Assembly: GCF_000003815.2 (NCBI RefSeq)
Contig: NC_049990.1
Coordinates: 17,979,199 to 18,043,198 of the forward strand
Reading direction: 5' to 3'
Origin: Branchiostoma floridae
Lineage: Eukaryota; Chordata; Leptocardii; Amphioxiformes; Branchiostomatidae
Length of the DNA: 64,000 nt
This document shows, piece by piece, positions 49,711 to 61,300 of this stretch (its first letter is position 1; each line of letters starts with the position of its first letter). Below the pieces are notes generated by a model that saw nothing but the letters and a program-made list of their open reading frames with translations, made no database searches and had not been told where the DNA came from. A program made the position numbers and the translations under genes.

Positions 49711-49949
49711 TGCAGCAAAAGACTTAGGAGACCCTTCCTGTACACTTCGAACAGGACCTACTCTATGATAGTTTTGGTATATTAGAAGGGGAGCATGTTG
49801 TCACGCCTTGGCTCCTGTGTGAAGTTGATGTTTTCATCTACCTGATTGATGTGGTCAAAGCAGCCATCAGCTACTCTCTTTTTTAGCTTGCAATAAGTGC
49901 CATAATACAAAGCAGAACCACTTGAGTGTCTCCTAGGTCTTTTGCTGCA
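49711..49949. mobile_element. MITE at the palindrome centre, element 2
   Basis: TGCAGCAAAAGACTTAGGAGAC on the left pairs with GTCTCCTAGGTCTTTTGCTGCA on the right. It directly adjoins element 1 and fills the rest of the spacer. Confidence 0.75.
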
Positions 49950-50079
49950 TACTAAGTATTGTAATGAAACACCACAGGGCAACCAACAACCATGAAGGCG
50001 GCCGTCTGGTCATTGACTTTATCGGTTTGGAGCAGAAGAAACGGAGCAAAACAACATGTTTCCCTTCCGTGAAGGTTAA

Positions 50080-50238
50080 AGAAAGGGCAGCTAGTCCCAA
50101 CATCTACTTGGAGATTACCGTCAGTGACGTTCAACAAAGCGCCAGTGGACTCTGACCCCGCCCTGGCCCTTTTTCTGCTCGCCAGCCGCTCCGTACCTCC
50201 CCACTCCGAACCCCTTACCTGAGATCAAATTTACCCAG
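50080..50238 (+). other. Probable noncoding first exon of the right gene (5' boundary approximate)
   Basis: Ends AAATTTACCCAG|GTAAGT at 50238, a strong donor mirrored in the left arm. It would splice to the AAATTTCAG acceptor at about 51563. No open frame is required. Confidence 0.45.
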
Positions 50239-51104
50239 GTAAGTACAGACATGTCACCTCGTGTGTGATTGTCATAGACTAGCATGACTTGGCGTTTCGG
50301 TATATCCTTACTTGTGTGGTTGTGTTACTCAATAACAACTCTTTATTAATAAACAGGACCACCTACCCTCTCTTGCCACACGTAAGGCATCGTGTGGGCG
50401 AGTTTTCTGGCATCAAAACTTTAACTTTGCATTGAAGTTGCACAATACATAACTATAATTTCCCCCAGGAAACACTACCATCTACATGTCTAAACGGCTT
50501 CAACCAAACGCAATTGCGCTGAAAGTATTTTTGTAGATCGTTCCCAAGTTTCTTCTAGAGTTTGGCTAAGTGGTTTACCAGGTGTGGTGAAAACAGGTTC
50601 AAGTACATGGTACAAAGGGCAACTGATTGTACAGTGCTGTGTACGTGATCAGAATGACATGCAAAAAAATGTTTACATATGTTGTCATGACGGTCTGCAA
50701 ACCTACACCCGAACATTTATTTTTTACTTGTTCCTACGATAACCCAATGAAATCAAAGATTGTAGTCAACTGAAGCGATAATAGACTGGAGAAGAACTTC
50801 CTAGGCTTACACAACACTGCTACCACAGCCCCCCCCCCCCCTTTCCGCCGCCCCCTGATCTACTTCTTATCTAATTTAAGAAATCTATAGGCCTGCTTAG
50901 AACCTTGCAAGTGTCTCTTACTGTCTCTATTGCAAGGATGTTAGCATTAACCTTACCGTTGTACCTACAACTTTAAGTCCTGCAAGACATGTGCCTCAAC
51001 TCATGGCAATGTGTGCATTAATGCCCGGATAATCATAGATATACAATGATAAGACTTGTTTGAAATTTACCAACCGTTAATCATTGATGTATCACCGGGT
51101 TAAA

Positions 51105-51435
51105 ATATAACATTATTGCACAACAATTGTAGAAGGTACAAAGTATGGCATATCTACATAACTACAGTTCTATAGCTTAACGTGAGCCTTATCTTAATAC
51201 AGCAGTTGTAGTATGGGATAAGGTTTTTTTTACCATCATTGGAGGCTTTTACAGTCATTGGAGGAATTTCTAACGTCTACACATGTTTTGATATACACAG
51301 TATTTTCCTATGTCTGCCATGCAGGGGTTGTCACATTGTGTCATTATGAATTCAAATTTGTACTTAAGGTCCATTGAGATGAATTGTTATAAAATGACAG
51401 CCTAGTGTATAGAGAATTGCGTGTATCAATGACCC
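51105..51435. other. Right-arm-specific insertion
   Basis: About 330 bp between ATCACCGGGTTAA and GACCCACTTTGGCAAATGGG has no counterpart at the matching place of the left arm (about 48240). It contains CTACATAACTACAGTTCTAT, resembling the 36840 repeat. Identity not established. Confidence 0.5.
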
Positions 51436-51572
51436 ACTTTGGCAAATGGGCACTAGTCTGTAAACACGTATACATTATGTGTCTCATAGATTTAACAACT
51501 TGTGATCTTTATGCTACACTTATTTATTCGTTACATTAAAACAACTGAATGCCAAATTTCAGATTTAAAAAA

Positions 51573-54500
51573 ATGGCGTACCTACTGCAAGTCTGCTGTA
51601 AGAAGATCTACCTGACAGCGGGAGGGCATCACACCGACCCAACACAGTTCAGCGATTTTGAAGCAAGGAAGGAGAAAGTGCAAGTTTCCAACCCGGCCAA
51701 GTTTTTCCGCGATCACGGTCGGGACTACCTCGTGTGCTGTGCTGACTTTGAAGACAAGGCACTTGTGTTGGCGAAGCCAAAGGATTTGTCTGAAGTAAAG
51801 GCAGCTCCATTCGTGAGAGAGGTAAAGTTTACATTTCTACTTGTCAGAGGCCTGTAAACAATTTTGTTTGGTATTATTGTTCCTGTGACTAAGAAATGTC
51901 TGAGTGCTGTTGCAAAAATGATCCGGGTAGTAATTGTCTATTCTGCGCTAACTATTTTTTTTNNNNNNNNNNNNNNNNNNNNNNNNNNNNNNNNNNNNNN
52001 NNNNNNNNNNNNNNNNNNNNNNNNNNNNNNNNNNNNNNNNNNNNNNNNNNNNNNNNNNNNNNCGTAAGATGCCTTTCCGCAAGACTGTGATCGCGCTCTC
52101 ACAATGAACATAGATTTTATTCTCGCTGCATTATAAAAAAGTAAAAAAAATGCGAATAACAAGACAATAGAACAGTCACAAAGCGCGAAAAGATCCTTTT
52201 TTCTCTCAATGCATTTCGTCGAGCGATCTGTCGCTCGATAGCGCTATAGATAGAGAGATAGCGCTATTAAATAGCCATTACGACATTTTAATAAATTCCA
52301 GAGTGGTTCTAACATCTCCGTATCCTTTTATTTACACATTTTGTGCTATTGACAGGAACATCTTGTCAACAACGAAATGATGTTTCTATCTAAAATCTGA
52401 TAGGCATGAGCCTTTTCTAAATCACGCTAAATACCTTTTGTTCAAACAGAAGTACAATTCATTTTATGAGGTAATTGTTGCATGGCACAATTCGGTGAGC
52501 AATCGGAAGCGTTGTAGCCCTTTGCCTTAACAGCATTAAGTATGAATATCAAACCAGCGATATTGATACGTAAATATCTTGACGTAGCTTAAGTCTGAGT
52601 TGGCAGAAGCATTGGCTACAAAAGAAAGAAAAAATTAACTATTAACCTTTTTTAGCTTTTGTGTGCGCCCTAGTCAGACAGGTTCATGGTCCCAGCCAAT
52701 ATAATCACACGAATGACGTCATAATGACGCAATATTACGTCATAACGACGTCCAAATTTTTACAATACTCATATTTTATGTCTACACCATTCTCTAAAAT
52801 TTTAGTGGATAAATCGTTTAGAAGTTAGACGGGGCGATGCCTCAACAGCCCCCTCCCCAATTCAAGCAACTGTCCCAGATTGACAAAATATTAGCCAGGT
52901 CTGAATAGGGTTCAAGAAATAATAATTGATGGGTGGAACTCATTCTAATGTTATCGGAGTGCAACAACAACGTTACATACATCGACAAACCTCGCTTCTC
53001 TGGCCCATAACTTTCCTCTGTCTTTTCAGACCTTGCGGTCAACAGCTGAAGAACTACTCGTGATACCATTTTCCGAGTTGGCAGATGTCGCTACTGAAGT
53101 TGCCAAAGACGTTGAACATGTCACAACTGTTTTCCTCCATCATACAAGTAAGCAAGATAATACATACCCACAAAACAGGAATTGAGCCATTGATATTACC
53201 TACTTCATTAGATAACAATATAGATCATTAAAAGAATTAAACTGCACTTTTTGATTCTTTTATTAGATAAATGTATATTTTGCCAAAGGTCATAGGCAAC
53301 AAACAGCGCATAGGATTTTGCTATATTGTAGGCGTTTATTGTCAATATTGATATTACTTGAATAAAGTAGGATATTCTTTTTCATATACAAAACACGATT
53401 AACAAACTTGAAAAAATTCCTAAAGGACAATACAATAACGCCTATAATTCGCATTCTTTTTCAAACAGTGCGCTGCGGCTCGACACTGCTGGTCAAAGCT
53501 CTACAAGCGAGCGGCGAGATGCACACAATATCCGAACCCGACGTGCACACCAATTTCGCACATTACGCTCTCCAAAAAGATCCATCTTCTGATGATGAGG
53601 AAATGCTCAAGACCGTCATTAGACACACCAACACCCTTTTCAACTATACCCTGTTACAGGACAATCCTTCCAAAACAATAACCTGTTATAAACTGCGTGG
53701 CCAGGTAAGTCAACAAGAAAGCTACACAATATAAATTGATTAAGGCAGTGCGGGGCACAACCCTGCTGTGAGATGAATCGAGATACAGTTTTGGGTGTGT
53801 CTGTGTGTCTGTCTGTGTGTTTGTGTTTCAGGATATTTGTGGTCAGCATAACGTAAGAACCTCTGGATGGATTGCAATGATATTTGATCTGTGAGTAGTT
53901 GTTAGGAAGACGGAGGTCAAGGTCAATTTTGGGTTCCTGGTACGTGACCTTGGTACTGCATCAGAAATTCCGTTCTTGTATCTTTTGACCTGGATGTGTC
54001 TTGAATTTTTGGTGGCAGATAGCTTGTGACATAAGGAATAATCAGACTTTTTCATGGGGATACGAGGTCTCCGAACTCTTGTTTCGAATGGAACCGTGTT
54101 TTCTAATATGACAATCTGACTTCATGTCCTTCTCCTTAAACCTAGTTCACGCATTGTACTGACAGTTTCTATATCCACAGGTTCTTCCCATTGCAGACCT
54201 GTTGCAAACCGCATTGCCAAGAGTGAAGAACATCTTCCTGTATCGGGACGTCATTGGATATGTTGACTCCAGCATTCATCTCATGGCAGGCGGCCGCTAT
54301 TGGAAGTACTGGCTTCAAACTACTCTGAAACGTGATGTCAAGTATGTTCAGAACGTAGGTGACATAGTGGTCCCTTCGCCATGGGATGTCCCTGTGTTTA
54401 CTTCCATTCCCGTTACCCATGGTGTCGTATGGTTCTTTGCCTGTATTTGGCTCATACTCATGAAAAAAGCAAATGAGCTGACGAAAGATGACCCACATAA

Positions 54501-54798
54501 ATGTTTCCATGTGATACTAAGATACGATGAGTTATGTAGGTATAAGGAGGACATGGTTCTGAAGGTAATGGATATTCTCGGAATCGGATGTCGAGATAAG
54601 GATGCCAAACATAAAATACGAGAACTTTTCAGTGTTGACAGTCAGGCGGGCCATAGATTGTCCAGTAGGGGGCCGGGTGGGGGAGGCAGCTGGGTGGGGG
54701 ACTGGGAGATGGGTATCATCTTAAAGGTTCTTGAACATGCTAACATGGAAATCAACCAACCAGACTTTGTAACCAACGGGACTCTTACCCACATTTGA
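51573..54798 (+). CDS. P-loop sulfotransferase-like protein, right copy
   Basis: Four exons: 51573-51821, 53030-53147, 53469-53704, 54181-54798 (stop TGA), 406 residues. The start is placed at MAYLLQVC, eight codons inside the longest open frame, because the left copy begins there and an acceptor lies just upstream. Exons 2-4 have exactly the same lengths as in the left copy; exon 1 is five codons longer (CKKIYLTAGGHH region). In exon 4 I count about 20 differences in 199 residues, mostly conservative, and no stop or shift, so both copies look functional. The motifs MRCGSTLLVKALQASG and IFLYRDVIGYVDS are unchanged. Confidence 0.7.
51963..52062. other. Assembly gap (100 N)
   Basis: Exactly 100 N inside intron 1 of the right sulfotransferase-like gene; true size unknown. 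Confidence 0.95.
53800..54095 (+). repeat. Interspersed repeat family A fragment
   Basis: (TG)n, then GGTCAGCATAACGTAAGAACCTCTGG, GAGGTCAAGGTCAATTTTGG and ATGGGGATACGAGGTCTCCG. It lies in intron 3 of the right gene and is absent from the shorter left-arm intron (44854-45030), so it also post-dates the duplication. Confidence 0.7.
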
Positions 54799-55148
54799 AA
54801 ATATTCGTCATTAAAGCTACATCAATTAAGTTCACAAGATGAAAAAAATTATAAAATCTGAGGTGTTATTTGGCAATATTAATAATTGCTGCCTTTAATT
54901 CTTATTATCCTAATGCTGACGTATTTGGCAAAGTGCAGATAAAACAGGATATGTTATCTATTTATGCATACTTAGATAACTCTATCAAATTGAAATATTG
55001 TAAACATTGTCATAAGAATGTATATACTAGATATAAAGACCTCCACTGTGTCTTTTCTCAATATTGTCTGTATATCATAGAACCTGGGTGAAGTACTTAC
55101 TAAGTTTATGTAATTAGCAAGTAGCCTGTTGCAACATTCCGGATTTGT

Positions 55149-55352
55149 NNNNNNNNNNNNNNNNNNNNNNNNNNNNNNNNNNNNNNNNNNNNNNNNNNNN
55201 NNNNNNNNNNNNNNNNNNNNNNNNNNNNNNNNNNNNNNNNNNNNNNNNNNNNNNNNNNNNNNNNNNNNNNNNNNNNNNNNNNNNNNNNNNNNNNNNNNNN
55301 NNNNNNNNNNNNNNNNNNNNNNNNNNNNNNNNNNNNNNNNNNNNNNNNNNNN
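55149..55352. other. Assembly gap (204 N)
   Basis: 204 N immediately 3' of the carnitine acyltransferase stop codon. Confidence 0.95.
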
Positions 55353-55356
55353 TGCC

Positions 55357-58300
55357 TCATGACGTCATGAGAAGTTGACGCATGTCCCTGAGTGACTGGT
55401 GTATACTAGCCGACATCTCCTCAGCACTGGTCTCCTTACAACTCTTCCAGGCACTCACACTGTAGGTCAACCTACAAGTAGAGGGAATTTATCAAAGAAC
55501 ATTTTCCATAAATCATATAAGATACTGAAAAGTCAGCGTTTCATAGTTCTTAATCATAGTTATGTAATTTTGGTTAAGACTTAGCATTTTTTGCTAAAAA
55601 AGAGAAAATGACAAATATAGTTTTCTTCACATGAAGGCTAGCAAGGGTGCTATATCCTAGTTACTTTATCCCTGACTTCCTTGTACGCCATACAATATAT
55701 CGCAACCAGATAGCTACGATGAGAAAAACGTATTGAAAAATAATTGTTAATTCCCTACCGCACAGCAAAGCGAGAAATGTTTAGCTATCCTTGATATGAG
55801 GTTTCCAATTTTCATTATGAATGTAGGCATTGAAATACACAGAATACTAACAAACCTATCTGGTTGGATGTTGTATGCGATGCAATAGCCGTGAGGCACC
55901 TTGGGAGCCACTGCCGCTGGTGCTGGTGTATAGCCAATCAGAGTATTGAGCATGACGTACCCACTCCCCAAACTTCAGTCGCCAACAGAGGTTTGGAAGA
56001 GAGAATGTCAAAATTGTAAAGACAAATGAATAGCTAGAATGCAATAAGTAATCTAAATTCCAGGTCATAACTTTGCTACAAACCAAAAACTCTCAGACGC
56101 TCTGCATTCATTTTTAACATCAACAAACCGATTTACAGCACCTTCCATCTGCTCCTCATAGCTTATGTAGCCGATGTGGCCTACTATGTACATATGTGTA
56201 ATTTAGATTTGTTTGTCTGTTGTATCTTTGTGGGTCAGCCGTCATCAGCTTGCATAGCCTGCCTAGGCTATCCCAGTGTAATGATTTGTTGTCATTTTCA
56301 ATAAATGAATAAATTAATCTAAATCTTATTCGACATTTTACGTCTGTCGTACGTACTGAAATGTTTGTCATTTATTGTCTCAAAGTTTGCCTTGGCCGTC
56401 TAAAAGTCAGGACCGAACGACGTCCGGGATTGGAGAATTTTCTGCTTACCTCTTTGTGTAGGCAGTATCTCTGAAGAGTGAAGGAAGAGGAATTCCTGCA
56501 CTTTGAGATATAGCTCGAAGACCAAGCAGGTGACGGTCACAGCCTGAAGAAAACAATAAAAGATTAAGAACACCTTTGCTACCCTCACTATAATATCTAT
56601 AAAGTACATGAAAATTATTCTAATCAATTAAAACAAAAGCGCGATGGCAACAAAAGCGGTGTATTTTCACTACTGCATGCCTACATGGCAATTCGCTAGT
56701 AAGGCCACAGCAAGTGAATTTTATGGATGACATCCTCTGCAGACTGTAATAATACTGCGATGGGGCGAAAAAAAAACAAGACGGGGGAAAATAAACAAGA
56801 TGGCTACATTTTCAAAAATAGGCACCATAAAGTTGCGATGAATGTTGTAACAAGAATTAAAGGGACAAAACATGGTATCAGAGCCAACAAGGCGTTCATT
56901 CCTGTATTCAAGACATGTACTGATGTGGTAAAAGGGACATTAGTGTGGTAGACTGGTATCACCACACGCATGGCTTCCATATTAGTGTCACTTTTAAAAC
57001 TATCCAATAAGTTTCATTTTTACAACTACAGCCCTGGGTAAGTGTCACCTCTACAAGTACAATTATTAGGCTACAACACAACACATTTGTTAATTTTGGT
57101 ACTTTGTCGTCATGTTGACCATCCTTGCAGAAGAAAAAAATTCTTGTTTTCTCCTGGAATCAGGCGAAAATTGATACGCGCTGATGTCATCCATAAAATT
57201 TACTTGCTGTGGCCTAATGGATACGTCAGAAACAGTATGATTGCCCAGCATGTTTTTCGCCTCCTCCATAAGTTGTATATGCTTCTTCAACGCCGCCATC
57301 ATTAGTTCTTTCTTCTCTTTAATCTAACAACGGAAGAAAACAAACATTATGATATCCTATGAAGTGTGTNNNNNNNNNNNNNNNNNNNNNNNNNNNNNNN
57401 NNNNNNNNNNNNNNNNNNNNNNNNNNNNNNNNNNNNNNNNNNNNNNNNNNNNNNNNNNNNNNNNNNNNNNNNNNNNNNNNNNNNNNNNNNNNNNNNNNNN
57501 NNNNNNNNNNNNNNNNNNNNNNNNNNNNNNNNNNNNNNNNNNNNNNNNNNNNNNNNNNNNNNNNNNNNNNNNNNNNNNNNNNNNNNNNNNNNNNNNNNNN
57601 NNNNNNNNNNNNNNNNNNNNNNNNNNNNNNNNNNNNNNNNNNNNNNNNNNNNNNNNNNNNNNNNNNNNNNNNNNNNNNNNNNNNNNNNNNNNNNNNNNNN
57701 NNNNNNNNNNNNNNNNNNNNNNNNNNNNNNNNNNNNNNNNNNNNNNNNNNNNNNNNNNNNNNNNNNNNNNNNNNNNNNNNNNNNNNNNNNNNNNNNNNNN
57801 NNNNNNNNNNNNNNNNNNNNNNNNNNNNNNNNNNNNNNNNNNNNNNNNNNNNNNNNNNNNNNNNNNNNNNNNNNNNNNNNNNNNNNNNNNNNNNNNNNNN
57901 NNNNNNNNNNNNNNNNNNNNNNNNNNNNNNNNNNNNNNNNNNNNNNNNNNNNNNNNNNNNNNNNNNNNNNNNNNNNNNNNNNNNNNNNNNNNNNNNNNNN
58001 NNNNNNNTTTACGTCTAATAGAAATCCGGCTTGGAATGATATGCTTATAAACTGCTGCCCCACTAGCATGACAGCTCCCTTCAACAGGGCCCACAACATG
58101 TTTTTCTGGAGACTGGAGACATATCTTCTTGCTCGTTCACGACAAAAGAAAAGGTGTGAAAGGATAGGCATGTATACATTGTAGTGATTGTACCAAGGGG
58201 CTTTCATCACGCTGTACCATGAGTATTCATAATTTTGGCGGGAAGAAATGACAACGTGAGGAATTTGTGCGAAGGATATTGGGAAACTACGGAGACATTT

Positions 58301-61300
58301 GGCCGTTGACTCACGTCTCCCGTGCGGGTTCGACAGAAAAAGTCTTTGGAACCAGACCTCGAATTGAAATCAACGCGGTGTCCCGATTGCCCGGGGCCAC
58401 ATATAATTTAGGCCGGGACCACTAGAAAACGACTTTGTGACATTTTTGAGACCGTAGAAAAATAATCTACACCAGAATGTCAACCCGTCAAACGTTTTTC
58501 AGGCGCGCTACTCAGCGGCTTTTACCCCCCTCCCCCCGAATTTGGTCTGTGACAGCCCGCGTGGGAACCCGAGACGCACTGATTCGTGACTCCGCCCATC
58601 GCCTTTAATTTGTATTTAGCTATTTCCACGCGTGCACTTTCCCGCCGGTTCGCCGTTTAACCATTGGAGCTCTAGGAATTTCGTGGAACAAGTCGCAAAA
58701 TGCAAAAATAAAGTCCGTTGCAAATGCATTTGCCGATCACAGTGCCGTTACCTTATATTCCCATCGATTTTATTTCACTTTGCTTCATACTTCGTTCCTT
58801 TTCGTTCCTTTTCGCACTTTCGGTACTTTCCTTTTCGTTCCTTTTCGTTCCTATCCAATCTTTTCGTTCCTTTTCGCACTTTCGGTACTTTCCTTTTCGT
58901 TCCTTTTCGTTCCTTTTCGTTCCTTTTCGCACTTTCGGTACTTTCCTTTTCGTTCCTTTTCGTTCCTTTTCGTTCCTTTTCGTTCCTTTTCGTTCCTTTT
59001 CGCTCCTTTTCGTTCCTTTTCGTTCCTTTTCGCTCCTTTTCGTTCCTTTTCGCACTTTCGGTACACCGCAGGACCGGACGGTCTCGGTCCGGCCGTGGTA
59101 GTACTGCCGCAGCGTCGCCGGCTGGTGCGTGGGCGCTGGTCTGACGTCATGATTTGGGAAGGAACAGTATGGGAAAACCCAAACGCTACTAGTGAATAGT
59201 TAACTTCGCACCCAAGGTCACCATGATTTAGATATGTTTGGATATATTGATCTCGTCTCAACTATGGCGCCACGTTCTTTTCAAGATTCGTCCTCGAAGT
59301 TCGATATCCCTGTGGTCAGACACATCTCCAGGCTGTTAACCACAGGGTCGATATGGGAACTAGTGAAACACTAGAGGCGAGTAGAGCAGTTTTTACCCCA
59401 AGCTCGCTCCCGGGATTCGAACCCGCGACCTATCGTGTCGGACCCGGGCAGCCAAGCTCCCAAAACCCAGCACGCTACCGATGTCACCACAAAAGCTCAG
59501 AGCTCCTTGGAAAGGACGGTAGGCGGTGCTTGAACCCCATTGTTACATTGCACCTATTGCACTTACTTCCTATGTAGCCTGAAGTACGCCAGCTGTAGTG
59601 CAGTCTGTATGTAGTAGTCCGGGTGGAGCTTGAAACTACGGATGAACTTCTTCCCATAGTCTGTGAAGCTGGGGCAGACTAGTTCCAAGTCCGAAGCCTG
59701 GGTCGAACATATAATATTACAATCTACACACAGTATTTGCACAGCGATGATGGAATCATTTCTTATGTTCGTCATTTCATCTATAGTACTTTTGCAGGTA
59801 ATCTGTGTTCAATGTATAGGTCTACAGCTTGATATAGTTATTGATAAGAGTAGTGATCTACCTGCTTAATGAATGTCTCCTGTGTATGTATAATTTCATC
59901 ACGTATCTCGTCATCTATGGTGAAAATCAGTTCCTCTGGTTCCGGAGCGGGCCTGGCGGGAACCTGGTCCTGTGAAAGTAACCATGTCCGCAATGATTAG
60001 GCCGGTACACAAATCAAATCGATGATACAGTTCTTGTTGCACATCTTCAGGCTTCGGTAGTCCTTCTGCCACCTTCCACAGGACAATACTAACTTTTTTG
60101 TTCCTGCCGCTAGGTGGCGATGCAGTGAGAAGTAACCGGTCTCGCGCGTGAAGAAGCTATATGCACTTCTATTCCAAAGGTGCTTTAGAAGCACATTCTG
60201 GATATCCAGAACAAGTAGCAAGTCAGTCTGGGTATCCAATATATACCCCAAATACGCTGTAAACAGAATTCTATTTAATGGCTTTCAAGTATGAATACCT
60301 TCCGTATTGGTCCAATCCTCTGTGACTGAGCAAAAACGAAGTATCCCAAATACGCAGCCACCATGCCATCTGCTGGTGTATGCTGAAAATATAAATGTTA
60401 TGGAAACTAAAGCACAGAAACCCTTGTCCACAATTGTGCACAGAGGTTAGGAAACGTATATGATGACTAATTTGTGCAGATAATGTTAAATGATTTTGGT
60501 ACATGATAATTGTTAAGCAATGCGTATGATGTGCAAGATCTGTTCCTTAATAAAAAAAAAACGAACCTCGAAGTTGCCAGCGAAAAGACCGTTCTTAAAG
60601 GCCACCTCAGTGTTGACATGGTCAAACCATCTATTCTTGCCACTGCCTGCCAACGCCTGGTGAAGGGCCTGATAGGGGTGGAAGGCACTAGAATATCTAG
60701 ACTCAGTATGTTGTACTGAGTATGCAAAAGACAGACTTTCAGCGAAAACAATTTGGTAAATTTGCTAATTAATAAATGTTACATGGAGTACTATAGACGC
60801 CCTGAGATGTACGCTCAAAACATCGCCTTACCTCCCCACTGTCCTTCGGTGTGGCATCGTCAAACGCTAAGACTAAGATACTTTTCTCAATGACGGACAG
60901 GTTATGAGCATTGACTGGGCCCATCTCCATCATCTTCTCTCTAGTCTGTGCAGGTAAAATATGTTTTAGTACTTTTTGGTGCGTTGACAACCATCAAGAC
61001 TTTCACAAAATAACTTCTGGTGTTCTTTTTTTAATTGATGCGCACTTGCATCGTTTTATTTTCATATTTTTTGTACTTTCATGTCTAAAACATTCTCACC
61101 AACGTGCGTGTTTTCCTCTAAACTTAACAAACCTTTGCCCATTCCGTCCTGTTTCCCGCAGTTAGCACAGAGATGTGAGGTCCCTCACAGACGTTCTCAC
61201 ATTGTTGTTTCACGCCTTCCAGTTGTCTGGACAAGAGAGAAACGAGACAATTGATATCAGTCTAGATCAGTTGATCTGAGGTAACATGAAGTGCACGATA

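Larger units (their letters stand above)
49955..54985. repeat. Right arm of a large inverted duplication
   Basis: Reverse-complement counterpart of 44063-49463, interrupted by a 100-N gap. See the left arm for shared and private segments. Confidence 0.9.

Noticed and set aside
57347-58210. Long frames across the N gap
   Set aside because: They consist mostly of undetermined bases; the ends show no domain.
58632-59261. Phe/Ser/Arg-rich and Lys/Glu/Arg-rich frames up to 170 codons
   Set aside because: Translations of the CTTTTCGTTC minisatellite.
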